From the NCBI GenBank assembly GCA_005408345.1, contig SEMN01000336.1:491504-555503 (forward strand): a DNA stretch of 64,000 nt. Reading direction: 5' to 3'. The position numbers were made by a program, and so were the translations under genes. This document shows positions 22,260 to 34,990 of this stretch, piece by piece. The DNA is from Macquaria australasica (lineage: Eukaryota > Chordata > Actinopteri > Centrarchiformes > Percichthyidae). The notes under the pieces were generated by a model that was not told the DNA's origin, did not search any database, and was given only the letters and a program-made list of their open reading frames with translations. Position 1 is the first letter of the stretch; each line of letters opens with the position of its first letter.

Positions 22260-25200
22260 GAAGAGTGGAGAAGGGAATTCTAGCCGGGCCATGTCTGCAT
22301 AATGCACATGCAGTCCTGCAGGTCAAATCTGGATAAAGTATTCAGGGCTCAAACCTGGGGGCACTCACAACAGTGTCACAGGGACGAGACTGAGCCGGCA
22401 GCCTCTGCCTCTGCAAGCACCGGTTCCTGTCTGCTTACAGAGACATTAAGGCAAAGACCAGCTCACACAATCCTCCCTATAGCGCAAACGCTTGAAAGCC
22501 ATAATATGCTGCAGTTTCTGACACAGTGCACTTAAAGGAAAGCAATACACTTTGGAGAATGAAAGATTATTACTGTCATGCTTTCATTTATTGCACAAAC
22601 TTATCTGTACACGATAACTTGGATTTAGAATTCAGTATACAAAGTCTCATGGGATTGCTCTCATTCTAGTGTTCGTGAAACCCTGACAGATCCCTATCTC
22701 AACTTTTCACCGCAGTCACGCCGGCAGAGAATGGCTACATTAATTTCTCGTGGGGGTTTTGAGCCTATTCCCCGGATCAAACTTTGTACGTTACTCTGAA
22801 ACGTAACAGTTGCGGTCCCCAGTCACAGCTCTGACACACTCCAAGATGCTGTTATATAAGAGCAGCCTTTCAAGCCTTTCATTTCAGAGGCCTTGTAGGG
22901 TGCATAACATTGGTTGGAAATGCAGAAGGAAAGGTACAGTGAGTTAGAAGCCTCTACTGCTTATAGACATGGGGTTGCAGGAAGATCATGAAGAGAATTG
23001 TTCAGTAAGCGTGATTTTCTGTGGTCGCTGATGTGTGGTACTATGACAAATATGGAAGTGGACTAAGATTGATTGCCAAGAGCTTTACAAAATCATTAAA
23101 AACACTAGCCAGAAAGGACCTACTGTATGGTTATATATTTTTTACCCCATTCATCATCATCCAAATACTTTCTAGGAAATGTGTTAAAAGTACATTTTAG
23201 AAATAGTGATGTCTTTCCTGTAGACATTTGCCCTGTTTTAAACAAAATAATTGCAGTTCAAAAGGTCATACATAATTTGACAAATTCTCCATGTTTACAC
23301 ATTTGTATGTAAGTGAAATAATCTCTATGGTAGCAATTATTATAAAACAATCCAAGCATAATACGTTTCTGCTGAAAATGAATTTGATCCAAACATGGGC
23401 ACAGATTAGGAGTCCAAAGACTAAGTTGTAATTTTCTTTAAATGACCTCCTCACTCATCCGGACCAAGTCTATCAACAGCACAGGCAAAGACAGAGAATG
23501 AGAGGAAAACTACTGCAAGATGAGATTTTGCAGCTGTAGTTTATAGTTGTTTGCAAATGAAAAAAAAAATGTTGATGCTGTTGTAAGCCTTTTTTATTTG
23601 CAAGACTCTGAACAGAGTCGGAAATAAAATGGATGTCATACAAAGCTGGTCGTAATGAGAACTTCAACAATAAAAAGCATAGATGGTATATTTTCCAGAA
23701 TTATTAGATAACATAGTGACCCACACACAGCTTTGGTAGATTATTTAAAAACATGTTCAATTTGAAATTGATTCAAAACATGCCTCTTGCCAGCAGAAAA
23801 TGAGTAAGGTGAAACATTTAAAAAGCAGAGTAAGATATAAAAACTAATCACATTTTATATACACAAGTCACACGTTTTATAATAGACTTCATTCAATTAC
23901 CAATTGAAAGCAGTGTTAAGTTAATCTGGCCCAATAAAGTTCTCAAACAATTACACAAGTCAGTTAAATATGACCCAATTTCTAGAGCCTGCTACAACAC
24001 ACTCAAAGTACATTATATCATTCACACTATCTAATGAAAACTGGCCACTGGCTCGTTTAGAAAGACTAAATGGGGTCAGCACAGTTAGAACAGCGCAAGA
24101 ATCATGCATCTTTACATATTGACTCATTCTCAAGCTACAAAATAATCATGTGAAATTCTGACAATAAAAACACTTTTTGTAAACTATAGGTAACACGTAA
24201 AAGACACTTCAAAGCCACAAACTGCACTGCAAGACTGTATCATATTTGTTGATCAGCAGTATAACATAGTGTCAAGTTTATGTCGTTATGAGTATTTTGT
24301 TTGCAGTTTTAAAAGTTTATCCATCACAGTGTATAGTAGATGTGCTTAAATTTATCTTAAAACTGTTAAACACTGACAAACGGACCCAAATATAGGCACA
24401 GATTAAAGGTTAAAGTATTGGATTTCCAGTGGAAGATTGATCAGTGATCCCCTTTCAAAGAAAGCTTAAAAGGTTAAAAGACCAACGGCCAATTTTAGCA
24501 ATATTCACATAATATTTAAGTTCAGAGTGAGAAAAGATCAAGTCAAAGGTGAATAATCATGAGTAGAAATATGTGTGCAATTCATAGTGTGCATGCAGCC
24601 TCAAATAGGCTGTACACACCAGCGCTGATGCATTTGATCTCAGAGACGTAGGAAGATTTAGACAACTCCAGCGCTTGACCTGGGGTCAGATTTGAAGCTG
24701 CAATCAAAGCTACATTGAAATGGCAGCAGGGCTCTAAGCGGCAACTTAGTAAACTCCTAAAGCTTAATCTGCACTAATAAATCTATTAATAGGCCAGCAC
24801 CTGCACAGCGTGGGATCAAGACATGTTTTCCCGCCGTGTTGGGGACACAATCATTTACCCAACCATTGAGTCCTTTTTAACGAATGAAATTTGAATATAC
24901 TTTACATATACCGCCAAAATAATAGTTTCTGAGATTAACATTACTTTGCATAAGTAGTTCACCCTGTACATTGTGAAATACTATCATAGCTGGGTTTGAA
25001 ATTTCATGTAGGCATAACATAAGGAAATATGAGTACAAGAACACGTCACTGTAGTCTGCTACACTATTGATATACACAATGACAATGGTTCTAGGCTGAG
25101 AAACCTAAATCTAATGGCTAAAGGCCTACATTCAATTGCTAAATATTACTGTTTGTGTTTTTGTAATATTTTTAATGAAATTTGTAGTTAACAGTGAGCT

Positions 25201-28200
25201 ATTAACCACATAGAACATAGTGAACCGCTGTACCAAAACAAAACTAACAACTTGCTATTACTCCTGGTTTACTGAGAGTCAGTCAGAGTGCAGTGGCTCA
25301 GCACTCTGTGTTAGCAGAGGCGAGGAGGATTTGTTTACAAGTTTGGGGAGCAGGCACCACACCTTCTCTCTGCTCAGCAGCACACAAGCAGAAGCACCGA
25401 TGAGGGATGATAATCAGACATCCATCTACGGGGCTTGAATAAGGATGCCCAGTGAATATACTCAGTGAAAATGTATTGATCGAGATTCCATCAGTAGCAC
25501 AGATGGTTCTCAGTGTTGTTAATATTTAAAAGCCAGACACTTACTTACCTAAAAATAACTGTAATCATAACAGACTGACAGTCATCATAGTGTATTCAGG
25601 TTAATCTCGTACTAGAGATTTGGATTTATGTTATGTGTAGGTGCATATTTGTACACTTGCGTATTATTTAAGGATATATGCAGAGGGAGCGAGGTGGGCC
25701 AAGGAGTGGCTCTGGCATGGCTTTGATTATATAAAGGGCCTGTTCAGCACCCAGGCACCGTGTGACAGGCTGAGCCAATGATGGGGCCGCAGCAGTCCTG
25801 GGTTGCTGACCTCGCGAAACTGGCACAGGAACAAACGACTGGGCTTTAGTTAGCACTCACACACTCATGCTCGCTCAGACTCCTCTGGCTCCTTTCAGCC
25901 AGCTGAGGCCTGGGTAGGTGCAGAGGAAGGAAGGAGTGCTTATTCACTTGTGTTTGGGATGGGCCAAGGGGAGGAGGGAGTGGGGGGGTGGGGGGTATGT
26001 GTGTGTGTGTGTGTGGTGGTGGTGGTGGGGGGGGGGGGGTGCATATGCAGCTTGTTTACAATGACACAAACCATTGTTAATCACTGACGGTAGCTGCTTA
26101 GTGTTTACATGAATTCATAAAAATGTAAATCAGATATGAAATTTAGATGTCTAGGGGGATTTTTAATCTTTATGTTGTTATGAGTTTCACATATCAGTGC
26201 AGGTGATAAGTGAGCAGCGTCCAAGTATCTACCATGCTGCTGAGGTTTCAGTCACAACTGCCAGCTGCCAAAGGCGTATAGTGCTTTTGGCAGCTCTTTC
26301 ATATACAAACATGCTTACCCAGCATTCACCTGGGCAAATGTAAATATTTGGATTTACCATATAAGTAAACTGTCATATTGATACCGATGAAATAGTAGAT
26401 GCAGACATCGCATACAAGCAAGTTCATAGGAACCTCTAAACATACTGTACGTGCAAGCGTGTGTTCACACGGACACAAACGCACACATATCCCAGGGAAC
26501 CTCTAATTTAGCCAATTACGCTGCTTACGTTGGAGTTGGCGCCCGCACCAACACACCAGTATGTAGGTTGAAGAGCTCGTATAAAGGAAATGACAGCATA
26601 GTACCTCCCTGCTGATCACTTACTCACTCACAGTCTACAGACGTCATCATGCAGCCATCATTATCTGTTCAACTGGACTGAGGCTCAATTGAACTGAATT
26701 TGATTTATTGAGAAAACCCACCTGATTACGCTACAGCTGTGTGATAGGTGACCTGAAACAAAGTCAAAATCAATGCTGTACAATGGAAGGGTAGCCTGCA
26801 TCTACATGTTGCATACCACGAGCCCGTCTTACTGCAGAATTTGATCATGTGTATGAAACTTTTCATGAAAAAAATACATCAACAACCTTTTATATAACAG
26901 TACAGCAATAGGCTTATCATGAGTATAATATAGATATAATGGTGGAAATCCAATAGAATAAATTCAGTGAACATAGGTCCAAGAATAATTCCAATAAAGA
27001 AGGAAAGTACATGTTTAATGATATTTTACGAGGGGATACCAGTTACACAAATTTAACAAAATAACCGGAAACTGCTCTCTTCAGCCAGTGGGACTCGATT
27101 ATAATGGTCATGGCCAAAGTTTCCTGGATGGGTGTACAGTGAGTCACGATTGCAGAGGTCAGTTCAGATGTTTTAATTAGCACTTGAACTCTCCAGAATG
27201 CCGTCGGCTCTGACATCATGCCTTAATCTCTTCATCTTGTTCAGGGCCTACGTCTCTCCATATTTGGGCTCCAGTGGACCTGCCCTCTGCTTACCACTAA
27301 TCCTAATCCATCTGGCACTAAACTACACAATATTGCCCAGGTGGAAACTGCACCAGACGGGTAGATAACTGCTCCAGGCTGCTGGTACTGATATGTCTGG
27401 CACCCTACCCTAACACTATCAGACATAGGACCTCGTAATACCTTTTCATTTGTTATAGCTGCTGCCCAGGTCTGCTCACCTTGTTTTAATCTTTAATTGC
27501 ACTGCCCATCCAGGACCCGAAGTAAAATTATTAAAATGTCAGAATGTACTAGAGGGTGCATAATTTCTTCAATCTGAAAAAAAGATGTAGACAGCTGTGT
27601 TTGAGATATTGTGCATGGCATCCGTGGACGGCATGGATGAATGAGCCAACAATACGGCCCTTGAGCCAATCAGTGAAAATGTCATAGTGACGTGGATAGA
27701 TCCATCATTTCCTTGAATCTGGCCAAAATCCAGTCCAACTGTTTGAGATTTTGAGCATTAAAAGGCAAATGAAAAAAATGAATAATGTAAGATACATAGC
27801 CCCATACTCCCTTCACATTATGGAAAGAAGTATGTGAAAAACTGCAGCCTAATGAGAATGTAATTTCCTTGCCACCACAAACAATAAGGGTAACCCCACA
27901 AACCTGATAATGTTACAAAGAGAGATTACACGTAACTCTCCCCTGTACTCTATACTCCTAACCCTTGTTTTATTACAAAAGTAATAGATTTACTTAAATA
28001 CAGTATATGGGGTAGTTCCACCAGTGTCTGGTTCACCATTTGAGAGCAACAAAGTGTGAACAGTCCTTGACAACAGCAGTCACAGCTATTGACTTGCTTT
28101 TGTGTGTTTAAATTTAGTATAAATATTCAGGTCATCCTCAGTCTATCTTGTGTATCTTCTAAAAAGGCCTTTCCTACAAGATCACAGCATTACTATTCAA

Positions 28201-31200
28201 CTAAAGATAACAAAGGCAATATCAATCTCAGACAAACGTCTTTACAGACATTGCTTTTGTTGTGCTGCGATTCATAAAATTATTTGAATTACTTATGACC
28301 AAATTATTTATGAAGACAGGTAGTCATGCCCACTGCCACAGGTCTTCAGGGTTTACCTTTTACAAGCCCATTATAACCCACAGCCCAGATGATCACAGCA
28401 GGCAGGCAAGGACAGACCACACAGTCAGAGCATTGGGTGGACCATCACAACAAGCAAAACTGGCCATGTCAGCGCCGCTCAGTAAGCCCATTGCTGGCGT
28501 ATTACATCTTTGATTAGACAGTTAAAAGGATCAGGCTAAGCTTCAAGCAGTCCAAGGCTATACAGGGTTTAGTTAGACTGAGGGCACGACAGCTAGGGGG
28601 CAAACACGTGGCGGAAAAGAAAATGGTGTGTCCTCTGTCCCTTGTGCTCTTCGGTATGTAGGTCAATCCTACATCAAAGATCGGTCATTTAGTAAAAGCA
28701 ATACACCACACAAAGACTGAATACCTGCAACACCAAGCAAACATATTTACTTTGTGAAATGGTAATAAAATTCTGTTGGCAAAGAGTGCTCTGCAGCTGT
28801 GCAGTCCTGTGTAAAAAAAAAAGTTTTTATGGATTGTATATGTTGCAAAATGTGTAATTTAATAAGTCTGTAAAGCACATTCAAAATGTTTATGTATTTA
28901 TTTGAACATTATGGTCACTTTCATATGTATTCAACACATTAAAACACTACCATAATATGGTAGTTTGGTGGGTATTTGTAATTTAGGTATGTGTTATTTA
29001 ACAACTTAAAAGCATAAAGCTTTTTACGCTGTACCTAACAAGTGAAGTACACTAATATGTTGTATAAAATGTGATTGAAAGCATAATCAGGCATAAGGCA
29101 TAATCATTTCTAACTACAATACAATACAGTATTTTACAAGTTTATAAATTAATTTTACAACATATAATATTCTTAAAGGTCTTTTTTTATATAGACTAGC
29201 CTGCAAAGCTGTTTTTGTCCCTGTGTTTGCTGCAGCTGCATCAGTAGACAATTAACTTTCCTGTTCACGGGAAAATGCTAAATAAGCACCTTGCACATAT
29301 TATGGAGCATTACCAAAAAAAGAAAAACCTTCACCATTTCCCTGCATCTTGTGATCACAAGACCTTATTGCGTCTTCTGTCTTTTCCGTAGTGCAGAGGA
29401 CCCGAAACAAGCAACAAGAGTCACATCAAGTAAGTAACAAATCTGGCGTGACACAAGGCCTGATTCAATCAAACCTGCCATGGTAATTTTGACGCTGATG
29501 TGTTGGATAGATAGTCCTGACAAATGCATTTCATTCCTAATGCTGGAGACATCTTTGCTACATTGTAATACAAACAGATTCTGAAGTGTGGTGTGTGTGT
29601 TTGATCCATACGCCTCGGTGGCAGTTCAGATGTGTGGCTATATTTAGGATCTTTGACAAAAAGGCAGAGCAAAATTATGGAGACATTCCTTTAAATTATT
29701 TGATCGCAAATCATATGTTGCTGGAACAAGATGAACAGTATTTGTAAACAGGGGACAATAGTACCGTAACTGTGAAATAAACTGCTGATGAGTCACTGTG
29801 ATGACGCAAAACAACTGGAAATAGATAGGAGCCTGAGCACCGAGGTGTACACAGGATCTTGTTGTGCTTATGAGTGTGTGTGTTTGTGTGTGTGTCTGTG
29901 GCGTGTGTGAAATCGGCTGAACTTTTATGATTATGTTGCAATCTGCAATGCAGCATTGCAATCAGCTTAATATGTATACTGATATAATCTTTCATGGTGC
30001 AGTAATGTGTGTACGTGTTTTCAGGTCAAGATGGTGGGTACGGCTTAGAAAGTGAAGAGGTTATTTTGACGCCTGAAGATGAAAACCCACTCAGGAGAAT
30101 ACTGCAGGTACGCACTCTCTATCCCTTTCTCACTATCTCCACCATCAGCCCTCTATCTTTATGCGTATATACAAACACACAGACACACACAAACTGGGAT
30201 GCACACAAGCAAAACAGAGCATACTCACTCAGCCACACTTGCTTGACCTTGGATGTGGGAATATTGTTGGTCTCACATTCACCAGAGGTAAAACATCCCT
30301 GCCACCCACACACATAGGACCACTCTGACTGAAAATTCAGTGAAACCGTTTGCTGTATCAGCTGATGCATCCAGGCACAGTTACACCTGTTTCAAATAGA
30401 TTAACTGATTCCCTGCAGTAGCCTCTCCAAATCTTTTGGAAAATGTCATCTCAGTCACCTCACATTTCCAATTATTATTCAAATACTTTACATTAAAATA
30501 ACAAAAAATAATAATAACCCCTTTATAACCACCGTGACTGCCACTGTACGTCTTGTAAAATAGTGCTGGATTAGCCCAAATGCCCTCCAATGAGATGTGG
30601 CCTTTGAGCAAAGAGATTAAAAAGCTAGAGGGGGCAGTTTCTATCTGCACAGTGCAGAAATGCAGTCTAACAGCTACCACGCTATTAAATGCAAATTCAG
30701 AAAGCTGCTGTTTTCTACAGAGAAGACAACGATGCTCCTTCCTCATTTGAGATTCTGTGGTGGTTTGAACACTGAACTTTAGACATTACTGACATGTTAT
30801 GGTCAGAGTGGCAAGCTTTAAAGAAAGGTGATTTTTAAAATTGCCCTTCGAAATTAAATATCACAGCATGCATACGAGGGAGGTACAGTAGGTCTGGCAC
30901 CAGAGCAAGCTTGCTTTGGATCAGCAGTGTAGAATAAATCAAGAGCTGGTAGGTGGTGATGTACACAGATCGCACTGACGCATGTTGTAGAAGAAGAACA
31001 ATCTGACTGAAATGGCTGCATACGGTATATTGAGGAACGGGACAACTTGAATGCATTGTCTCTATTGCAGGATGCTCCAGAGTCTGCATTTCTAGACTGA
31101 ATTCCTGCTAGTTTACCATTTTGCCACTTGTATCAGTTTACAGCTGGTCTTAACACATTTTGGTCATTTGAAGTCAACTTTCTGGTGATAAACTTATAAA

Positions 31201-33097
31201 TTATTGATTCAACAGCTGAATAGAAGGGCACAAACGCACGTTTGTTTTGGTCTTTGTGATGCTAGATACTCTTTTATTAAAGGGGAGCAGCATACACAAA
31301 ACCTTTAGGGCATGCACCTTTTGCGGGCCACATCCTTCTAAGCATCCAGCCCCTGAAATAGGGTACACCTTATGAGTATGTCTCTGAATAAAAACCTGAT
31401 CGCCCTCTAGAGGACAGTCACAGAATGCAAAACTGCTGCTGCCCACACTTTGGTTGCCAGTTCACTGCAGTTTCTTTATTTCTCCTGTGCTTGATTGATT
31501 TTTTTTTTTTCATATGCTTACAGCCTTTTAACTGGCATCAGCCAGGGATGTCTCACAATAAGAGGAAGCTGCTCCAGTCTCTGATGGGGCCTTATGGCCC
31601 ACTGAGTGTGTCTTACAATGGGAAGACCTGCATTCTGTTCAAGGCAAAGCGTCTGGCAATCCGCTACAGGAACCATACCTTTATTGACCTGACTGAGAGG
31701 GTCTTCAACACCAACTCCCCCGTAGACACTAAAGGCTCCATTTGCACCAAGGAGAAAGCTACGTAAGTCAAACCTGTGGACAGACAGGGTCAGAAGTTCA
31801 GCTTGTGTTCAAGGAATTTGTTTTGGTTTATAGTGAATTGTTGCACGTATATTACAAGACAGGTTGGACACATATTGTGTGCTAGACAAATATCACAAAA
31901 GCTCACTTATCTACATATACAGCCGAGGCATTGGAATAAGTTTGCTATTACTTACTATTAGACACGGAAATAGAAATAAAATGATCTAAGGAAATATAAA
32001 GTACTGTATCTAGAAGAGAGTCATTTTGCTGTGGCCAGCTGAAAATTCCTCTGAGTTACTGTGCTCAGATCAGATGTTTTATATTTGTGGTTTTGTTTTG
32101 CTACAGGCTTTCATTAAGGTTTGGTGATGTAGAGGACTTGAGAGGTCTGGTAATCAGGTAAGGTGCACATGCTTAGTCCATTATTGTATTGTGTTAGAAT
32201 ATTAGAATATAGCGTACAAGTGCACATGTGTGTACTGTGCTTGTAACTAACCGCATTGTCCCTTCTGCCAGGCTTCAGATGTCAAACACTTTTTATGAGG
32301 CAGCTGGTCAAAACTGGTTCACGCTAGACAGTGTTCACATCCACTACAACTGGACCCAGGAGGCTACCTTCAACGCCAGCGAGGTCTACGCTCCTGCCAC
32401 TTCATCCTACCATTGCCAACACGTCAGCAGCCTGCACAAATATGACACCCTGCTAGTGCCCAGCTCCCACACTGACACATCCGCTAACTGGCACATCACT
32501 TTCACTGATTTCCAGGTACACCATCGCACAACGGGCGCAGCCTTTGTTGCGCAACTCTTGTAGTAATGTCTGCACATTCACTGTTATATCATAGTCTGTC
32601 CCTCCTGTTTCCTACGTATGTGCATGTGTCTGTATGTTTGCCAGCCATTTCCTTTTGTGTCAGTCAGTCAGTCTGCCTGTTTACCATCTGTTTGGCAGTC
32701 TGTCAGTCTGTCTGTACACTGTCTGTTTAGCCATCTGCTAGGCTGTCTCAACCTGTCCTTCTGCCCAGTATTTCTATGCCTGCTAAACCCAGTAAGAGCC
32801 AGTTGTCCTCTTTAGTTTAGCCTAATCTCATCTTTCCGCTTTCTCTCTGTGTTCATCCAGATCCAGGCCTTCAATGTGCAGTCAGACAAGTTTGCATCGG
32901 CCAGTGACTGTGCCACTTTCCTGACGCCAGCCATCCTGATGGGCTTGGTGACATCTTTGATCCTGCTCCTCGTCTTAGCCTATGCCCTGCACATGGTGGT
33001 ACACCTCAAGCACATCGACCGCTATGAGGAGCACAAAGCCACCGTCTACTTTCCCCGTAGTCCAGAGGCTGAGTTGCCAGACAAGAACAGCCTGTGA
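21582..33097 (+). CDS. atp6ap1l: V-ATPase accessory subunit S1-like protein (Ac45 family, 7 exons)
   Basis: Single-pass membrane protein of the ATP6AP1 (Ac45) family, which assists assembly and trafficking of the V-type proton pump. Exons: 21582-21715, 29392-29429, 30025-30107, 31524-31762, 32107-32157, 32272-32515 and 32861-33097. Phases match throughout and the product is 341 aa. The N-terminal signal peptide (about residues 1-23) is followed by a short acidic region rather than the large N-terminal luminal domain of ATP6AP1 (470 aa in human). The luminal domain has sequons NHT, NWT and NAS, the family block YHCQHVSSL, then DFQIQAFNV and SDCATF (C280). The transmembrane segment at 288-310 contains TSLILLLVLAYALHM, close to human ATP6AP1L and less like ATP6AP1. 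The cytosolic tail is about 30 residues (KHIDRYEEHK...). The first ATG in this frame (21582) was chosen because the frame upstream opens only at a TTG. The exact paralogue (ATP6AP1L or a fish ATP6AP1 copy) needs phylogeny. Confidence 0.88.
22221..22260. repeat. (GA)n microsatellite
   Basis: GA dinucleotide tract with one GG interruption, in atp6ap1l intron 1. Confidence 0.93.
25950..26041 (+). repeat. G-rich tract with (GT)n and (GGT)n
   Basis: Consecutive G runs of 3-7 (GGG, GGGG, GGG, GGGGGGG, GGGGGG), then (GT)n, then GGT repeats and a run of 13 or so G. Four or more runs of three or more G with short loops is the standard G-quadruplex pattern on the + strand. Confidence 0.85.
29392..29429 (+). 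other. atp6ap1l: 38-nt micro-exon 2 of atp6ap1l
   Basis: The acceptor CTGTCTTTTCCGTAG ends at 29391, and the donor is CAA|GTAAGT at 29429/29430. It contributes 13 residues (AEDPKQATRVTS plus a split codon). Entry phase (AG|T) and exit phase (A|GT) both fit exons 1 and 3, which supports it despite the small size. Confidence 0.75.
30108..31523 (+). other. atp6ap1l: atp6ap1l intron 3
   Basis: A 1.4 kb intron with no further exon seen. It contains a CTCF-like word at 31400-31413 and a T run before the acceptor. Confidence 0.7.
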
Positions 33098-34990
33098 AGG
33101 AAAAAGAAGAGCTGGAGGACGAGGACAGGGGGAGAGAGGGAGAGAGAAAGCTGAGAAGCAAAGCTGAGGGGAGTGCAAGTGAATATAAGAGTGAAAAAGT
33201 ATCCTCCACAGAATATTTGTTCAACACAATGACAACTTTGCCTGTTCATATGAAAACCTTTTAAGTCTTAACTACTTTAAGTAAATGCAGACCGTGGTTG
33301 GATACTTTTTCTTCTTTCCTCATTCGACCTGCATCTTGGCATCCATATTTTGAATACAGCCTTTGGATGTTCAAGACTCTTCCTGAGAGATGGTTCATGA
33401 TCCTAATGTCAAAGGTCAGGGACAGTCCCGGGGCCCTGAGGGGCAACAGCATATACAGGCCTTTACCCCAGTCAGCCATTAAAAACACAAAAGGCTAGCA
33501 CCTGTGGCTAATAAAGCTAATATCAGATGCTACTGATTATACGTATGTATTACATGGCTCACAAGTGTCATATTACAAGCTTCCATCACACACATTGTCT
33601 TTCCAGCTTTCATTACAGTGTACTTTGTCTAATACTGCTGCAAGATATATATACTTCAAACAGCCAGTTTTTATAGCTGAAATAGCCGTATTAGCTGCAT
33701 GCCATAAAAGGCTGGTCTATCTGGGCTAGCTCAGTGTTTCCTAATAATAAGGATTACAGAGAGTCTTGCATGAGTTGCAGCTTAAAATAATCAAATATGG
33801 CACAAAGAAGAAGGAGCCTGAAAAGCTTTTGAGTGTAAGTGAAGGGAAATATCGGGAACCACTGGTCTAGCATCTGGCTGGAGTGAATGGACCAGCACTA
33901 CTGGCCCTTCAGAGCCTCTGGCGTCTCTCACCCCACCCCTGAACAAGACTGCTGCTTGGGACTTAACTGTGAAACGGCCTTTTACAGACCAGCCAGACAA
34001 AGGGGGTTCTACAAACTAGCACAATACTGGTTAGTTGCGAAAGCACTAACAACAAACTATCAAAGACTATACAAGGAACTATGCTGCACAAGACTGCCCG
34101 TCCGAGGGCATGGCAGGAATGCGGGTCTTTGACTTGACACTCTGAGAGTCAAGCGTTTGGACAAGGGAGGCCATGGGTCCTCCATCCACACCACTGGGTT
34201 TGACTGCCAAAGTGAAGCTACAAAGGAGTTGCCATAAAATATGGTGAGAGACAGAATGAGACAATGTGAAAATGAAAGCTAACCGTTACAGCTATGTACA
34301 AAACAAAAACACAAACATGTACAGAAGTGTCACTCTGCGGAGGTCTTTTTTTTTTATATACAATGTAATCATGAAATACTATTAGGTACAGGATGACTAT
34401 GCTAATCCTCATAACCAAAAAGGATATACAAAGCTGTAGATACATTAAGATCTCTATACGATCATAGCTGTTTACTATCTTCAAATATTGCACAACTAAT
34501 AAACATAGGTACAAGTAAGACATTGTGCTATGAGGATTGGTGAAAAGTATCAATGCATATGATTTTTTCTACTAAGTATTAACATATTACACTGTCTGTC
34601 TATTTGTTTTAAGCTGGGCCAGACAATGTAAGGTCCAGTTTCATCTAACTGTAAATTACAGTACAAATTCCTACCATAGAAGGACGATACTATGGAATGC
34701 CGTCCACCCACCGGGACTAATAGATGCCATTATTATGCCAGAAGCCACACTAGCAGCAGTAACAGCATCAGTAAGTCATTACTACTGATAAAAACACTCA
34801 GCATGACAGTAAATAGATATCTTAACATTCGATATGGCAGTTCTGTCAATCTGTAGCAGTGTGAAATGTGTTCTTTGGTCATAAATGTATCCTGCAAACT
34901 ATGAAATGAGTGGAGGCGGTTTATCCAAGGACCGACTGATGTAGATTGAACAATAAATGATATTCAGAGGAAAAGGTGTGCCGTGTTTAT
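33098..34990 (+). other. atp6ap1l: atp6ap1l 3' UTR
   Basis: Non-coding sequence after the stop codon: a purine-rich start (GGAAAAAGAAGAGCTGG...), then mixed AT-rich sequence up to a canonical AATAAA at 34952-34957. The extent is inferred from that signal. Confidence 0.45.
34952..34957 (+). terminator. atp6ap1l: Candidate poly(A) signal of atp6ap1l
   Basis: AATAAA followed by a GT-rich segment (AAGGTGTGCCGTGTTTATAT) about 20 bases downstream, the arrangement expected for a cleavage/polyadenylation site. Confidence 0.45.

Larger units (their letters stand above)
21716..29391 (+). other. atp6ap1l: atp6ap1l intron 1 (7.7 kb)
   Basis: Long intron with G-rich stretches just after the donor (21770-21800) and at 25955-26040, a GA microsatellite (22221-22260) and otherwise AT-rich DNA. 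I found no exon encoding the missing N-terminal luminal domain of ATP6AP1. Exon 1 (phase 2) joins exon 2 directly in frame. Confidence 0.7.

Noticed and set aside
32849..33249. Frames on both strands overlapping the last atp6ap1l exon
   Set aside because: Only the + frame continuing from exon 6 (entering at 32861) matches the Ac45 family. The others are shadows of the exon and its purine-rich 3' UTR.
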